A DNA stretch of 8,577 nt from contig JAQVNH010000034.1 in NCBI GenBank assembly GCA_028703215.1, positions 1 through 8,577 on the forward strand. Direction: 5' to 3'. A program made the translations under genes and the position numbers. The notes beneath the pieces are model-generated. The model did not search any database. It had not been told where the DNA came from and was given only the letters and a program-made list of their open reading frames with translations. This DNA is from Eubacteriales bacterium. Its GTDB lineage: Bacteria; Bacillota; Clostridia; Acetivibrionales; STF1-152. Below are positions 6,818-8,577 of this stretch, one piece after another. Numbering within the stretch: the first letter of the stretch is position 1; each line of letters starts with the position of its first letter.

Positions 6818-8140
6818 ATGTTATTTCAAAAATTTACAACAAATACCGGTATAAGAACCGAGCATCACAAAAATACCTCCGGCTGCGAAACAGTAAAAAT
6901 GGGCGTGCCAAAAAAGGTTTTAATACCCCTGCAGCAGCATATCGGAGCGCAATGCGAACCTCTTGTTCAAAAAGGAGACAAAGTCAAGGCAGGACAGATG
7001 ATAGGAGATTCAAAAGCCCGTGTTTCAGTTCCTATCCATTCGAGTGTTTCAGGAACAGTGGTGAGTGTGGCTCCTGTTTTATATCCCGGCGGATTTTATG
7101 TTAATGCAGTGGGAATCGAAACGGATGGGATGCAGGAAGTGCACGAGGATGTTAAGCCGCCGGTATTTTCAGATAAAGCGGGATTCATAAAAGCACTCAG
7201 GTCATCGGGTCTGGTAGGTCTTGGAGGAGCAGGATTTCCGACACATATTAAACTATCGCCCCCCGAAGACTGCAACATAGACACGCTTTTGATCAACGGA
7301 GCGGAATGCGAACCTTATCTAACAGCAGACACCAGAGAAATGCTCGAAAATACCAACGCTATATTTGAGGGTATAAGCATTGTCAGAAAGATGCTGAATA
7401 TCAAAAATGTGATCATCGGAATTGAGAAGAATAAACCTGAAGCCATAAAAAAAATGAAGGAAACCGCAGCGGCATTTGACAATGTCAGGGTATCGGAATT
7501 AAAAACAAGCTATCCTCAGGGTGCTGAAAAGACTCTGATTTATTCCCTGACCAAAAGGATCGTTCCCTCGGGTAAACTGCCGATGGATGTCAATTGCATA
7601 GTAATGAACGTAAATAGTGTTTCATTTGTGTCGGAATATGCAAAAACCGGCATGCCGCTTATTAAAAAACGTGTAACGGTAGACGGATCGGCTGTTAAAA
7701 ATCCGCAAAATGTCGAAGTCCTTATCGGAACTTCTCTTGCCGATCTTTTTGAGTTCTGCGGCGGGTTTAAAAGCGAACCCCGCAAGATACTGATGGGTGG
7801 TCCGATGATGGGCATTTCTCAATATTCTCTCGAGTCCACGATATTAAAGCATACGAATGGCATTCTGGCATTTGATGAAAAGGACTCTGTTCTAAAGCCT
7901 GAAAGTGCGTGCATAAAATGCGGAAGGTGCGCCCGCGCATGCCCGATGAACCTTCAGCCTATGAACATCAATCTGATGGTGAATAAGGGACGTTTCGAGG
8001 AACTGGATAAATATCACATTTGCGATTGCATTGAGTGCGGCAACTGTTCATATGTATGCCCGGCTAAAAGATATCTCGTTCAATCCATAAGGCTCGGCAA
8101 AGCTGAATTGCACAAATGCGAGATTGAAGCAGTTAAATGA
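6818..8140 (+). CDS. rnfC: Ion-translocating ferredoxin:NAD+ oxidoreductase (Rnf) subunit C
   Basis: RnfC is the peripheral NADH-side subunit of the Rnf membrane complex, which couples electron transfer from reduced ferredoxin to NAD+ with pumping of Na+ or H+. The 440 residues show the RnfC N-terminal barrel-sandwich-like region (IPLQQHIGA, then PIHSSVSGTV), a nucleotide/flavin-binding region like that of complex I NuoF with GLVGLGGAGFP at 131-141, the family motif INGAECEPYLT, and two ferredoxin-type clusters, CIKCGRCARACP at 365-376 and CIECGNCSYVCP at 404-415, each able to bind a 4Fe-4S cluster. The ATG at 6818 has GAAGGGGTG (6799-6807) ten bases upstream; a closer ATG at 6810 is out of frame. 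The first 30 residues carry an HHKNT motif where many RnfC proteins have HPPxxK. It is first in an operon with rnfD; rnfG, E, A and B are expected to the right. Confidence 0.97.
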   Translation: MLFQKFTTNTGIRTEHHKNTSGCETVKMGVPKKVLIPLQQHIGAQCEPLVQKGDKVKAGQMIGDSKARVSVPIHSSVSGTVVSVAPVLYPGGFYVNAVGIETDGMQEVHEDVKPPVFSDKAGFIKALRSSGLVGLGGAGFPTHIKLSPPEDCNIDTLLINGAECEPYLTADTREMLENTNAIFEGISIVRKMLNIKNVIIGIEKNKPEAIKKMKETAAAFDNVRVSELKTSYPQGAEKTLIYSLTKRIVPSGKLPMDVNCIVMNVNSVSFVSEYAKTGMPLIKKRVTVDGSAVKNPQNVEVLIGTSLADLFEFCGGFKSEPRKILMGGPMMGISQYSLESTILKHTNGILAFDEKDSVLKPESACIKCGRCARACPMNLQPMNINLMVNKGRFEELDKYHICDCIECGNCSYVCPAKRYLVQSIRLGKAELHKCEIEAVK

Positions 8141-8211
8141 AAGAGAACAAAGTTTTAATAAATTGATTTACAAATAGTATTGGGAAAGATCACTGAATGG
8201 AGGGAAACTAT

Positions 8212-8577
8212 TTGGAAACCCGACTTATAATGTCATCCTCGCCGCACATAAAGCATAAAGATACTACAGCAGGCATTATGCGCGATGTCATTATTGCACT
8301 GATCCCCGCATGTTTGGCCGGAATATACTTTTTCGGTTTCAGATCGCTGTCGGTGCTTGCGGTAACGATCGCAGCGAGCGTGATATCTGAGTTCCTGTGC
8401 AGAAAGATGATGAAAAGAGAGCAGACCGTGCAGGATTTGAGCGCAGTTGTGACAGGAATGCTGCTTGGACTCAACCTTCCTCCGGAAATTCCGCTATGGA
8501 TAGCCGCGATAGGAGCTGTAGTGGCGATTTGCATCGTAAAACAGCTGTTCGGGGGGATCGGGCAGAACTTCATGAAT
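8212..8577 (+). CDS. rnfD: Rnf complex membrane subunit D, 3' end missing
   Basis: RnfD is a polytopic membrane subunit of the Rnf complex that carries covalently bound FMN and is thought to form part of the ion-translocation path. The visible 122 residues contain the family hallmarks SSSPHIKHKDTT (8-19), DLSAVVTGMLLGLNLPP (75-91) and KQLFGGIGQNFMN (110-122), with hydrophobic segments near 26-42, 46-62, 76-89 and 95-113. The FMN-attachment threonine lies beyond the right edge. The TTG at 8212 is preferred as start because GGAGGG (8199-8204) is seven bases upstream and the resulting start, METRLIMSSSPH, matches the family. An in-frame ATG at 8197 has only a weak site upstream and would bury the strong one inside the gene. 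The 71-base gap after rnfC has no terminator, so the two genes should be co-transcribed. Confidence 0.95.
   Translation, partial: METRLIMSSSPHIKHKDTTAGIMRDVIIALIPACLAGIYFFGFRSLSVLAVTIAASVISEFLCRKMMKREQTVQDLSAVVTGMLLGLNLPPEIPLWIAAIGAVVAICIVKQLFGGIGQNFMN

Noticed and set aside
6805..7104. 99-codon + strand frame overlapping rnfC
   Set aside because: It is a Ser/Arg-rich shadow frame of the clearly conserved rnfC.
8208..8573. 121-codon minus-strand frame at the right edge
   Set aside because: It is antisense to rnfD, whose + strand translation carries the family motifs.
1..8577. Mobile element, defence system or CRISPR array in the window
   Set aside because: No transposase, integrase, inverted terminal repeats, regular repeat-spacer pattern or defence-type genes were seen on either strand.

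Overview
The window reads as ordinary chromosomal DNA from an anaerobic, probably clostridial (Firmicutes/Bacillota) bacterium. The evidence is: a zinc-type bL31 ribosomal protein, a YqhQ-type DUF1385 membrane protein and PrmC in the order common near rho in Firmicutes; an rnfC-rnfD pair beginning a ferredoxin:NAD+ oxidoreductase operon, typical of clostridia that conserve energy from reduced ferredoxin; and strong Gram-positive style Shine-Dalgarno sites with sigma-A-like promoters. I cannot name the species. All real genes are on the + strand. I see no tRNA, rRNA, CRISPR array, insertion sequence or phage gene.

Layout: (1) Positions 1-2468 hold the 3' part of a large gene whose frame is open through the left edge; it encodes a probable exported zinc metallopeptidase with an HEXXH...E gluzincin site. 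(2) A perfect-consensus promoter and a roughly 138-nt leader precede rho (2671-4407), whose product carries a long charged insertion between its N-terminal helical domain and its RNA-binding domain. (3) A second promoter candidate and a short hairpin-bearing leader precede rpmE (4592-4810), which ends in a strong intrinsic terminator. (4) yqhQ (4922-5851) and prmC (5865-6731) are 13 bases apart and look co-transcribed. (5) A promoter candidate precedes rnfC (6818-8140), followed by the start of rnfD (8212 to the right edge), which is cut off. The longest gene-free stretches are 2469-2670 (promoter and leader of rho) and 4408-4591 (promoter and leader of rpmE; nothing recognisable at 4408-4506).

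How the genes relate: rho, rpmE and prmC are housekeeping expression genes (transcription termination, ribosome, release-factor methylation). The Rnf genes start a separate energy-conservation operon in the membrane. The metallopeptidase gene upstream is accessory and the least understood part. I found no convincing new multi-gene system. The points most worth a second look are the metallopeptidase, the rho leader and Rho insertion, the rpmE leader hairpin, the lack of prfA beside prmC, and the conserved but functionally unknown YqhQ.
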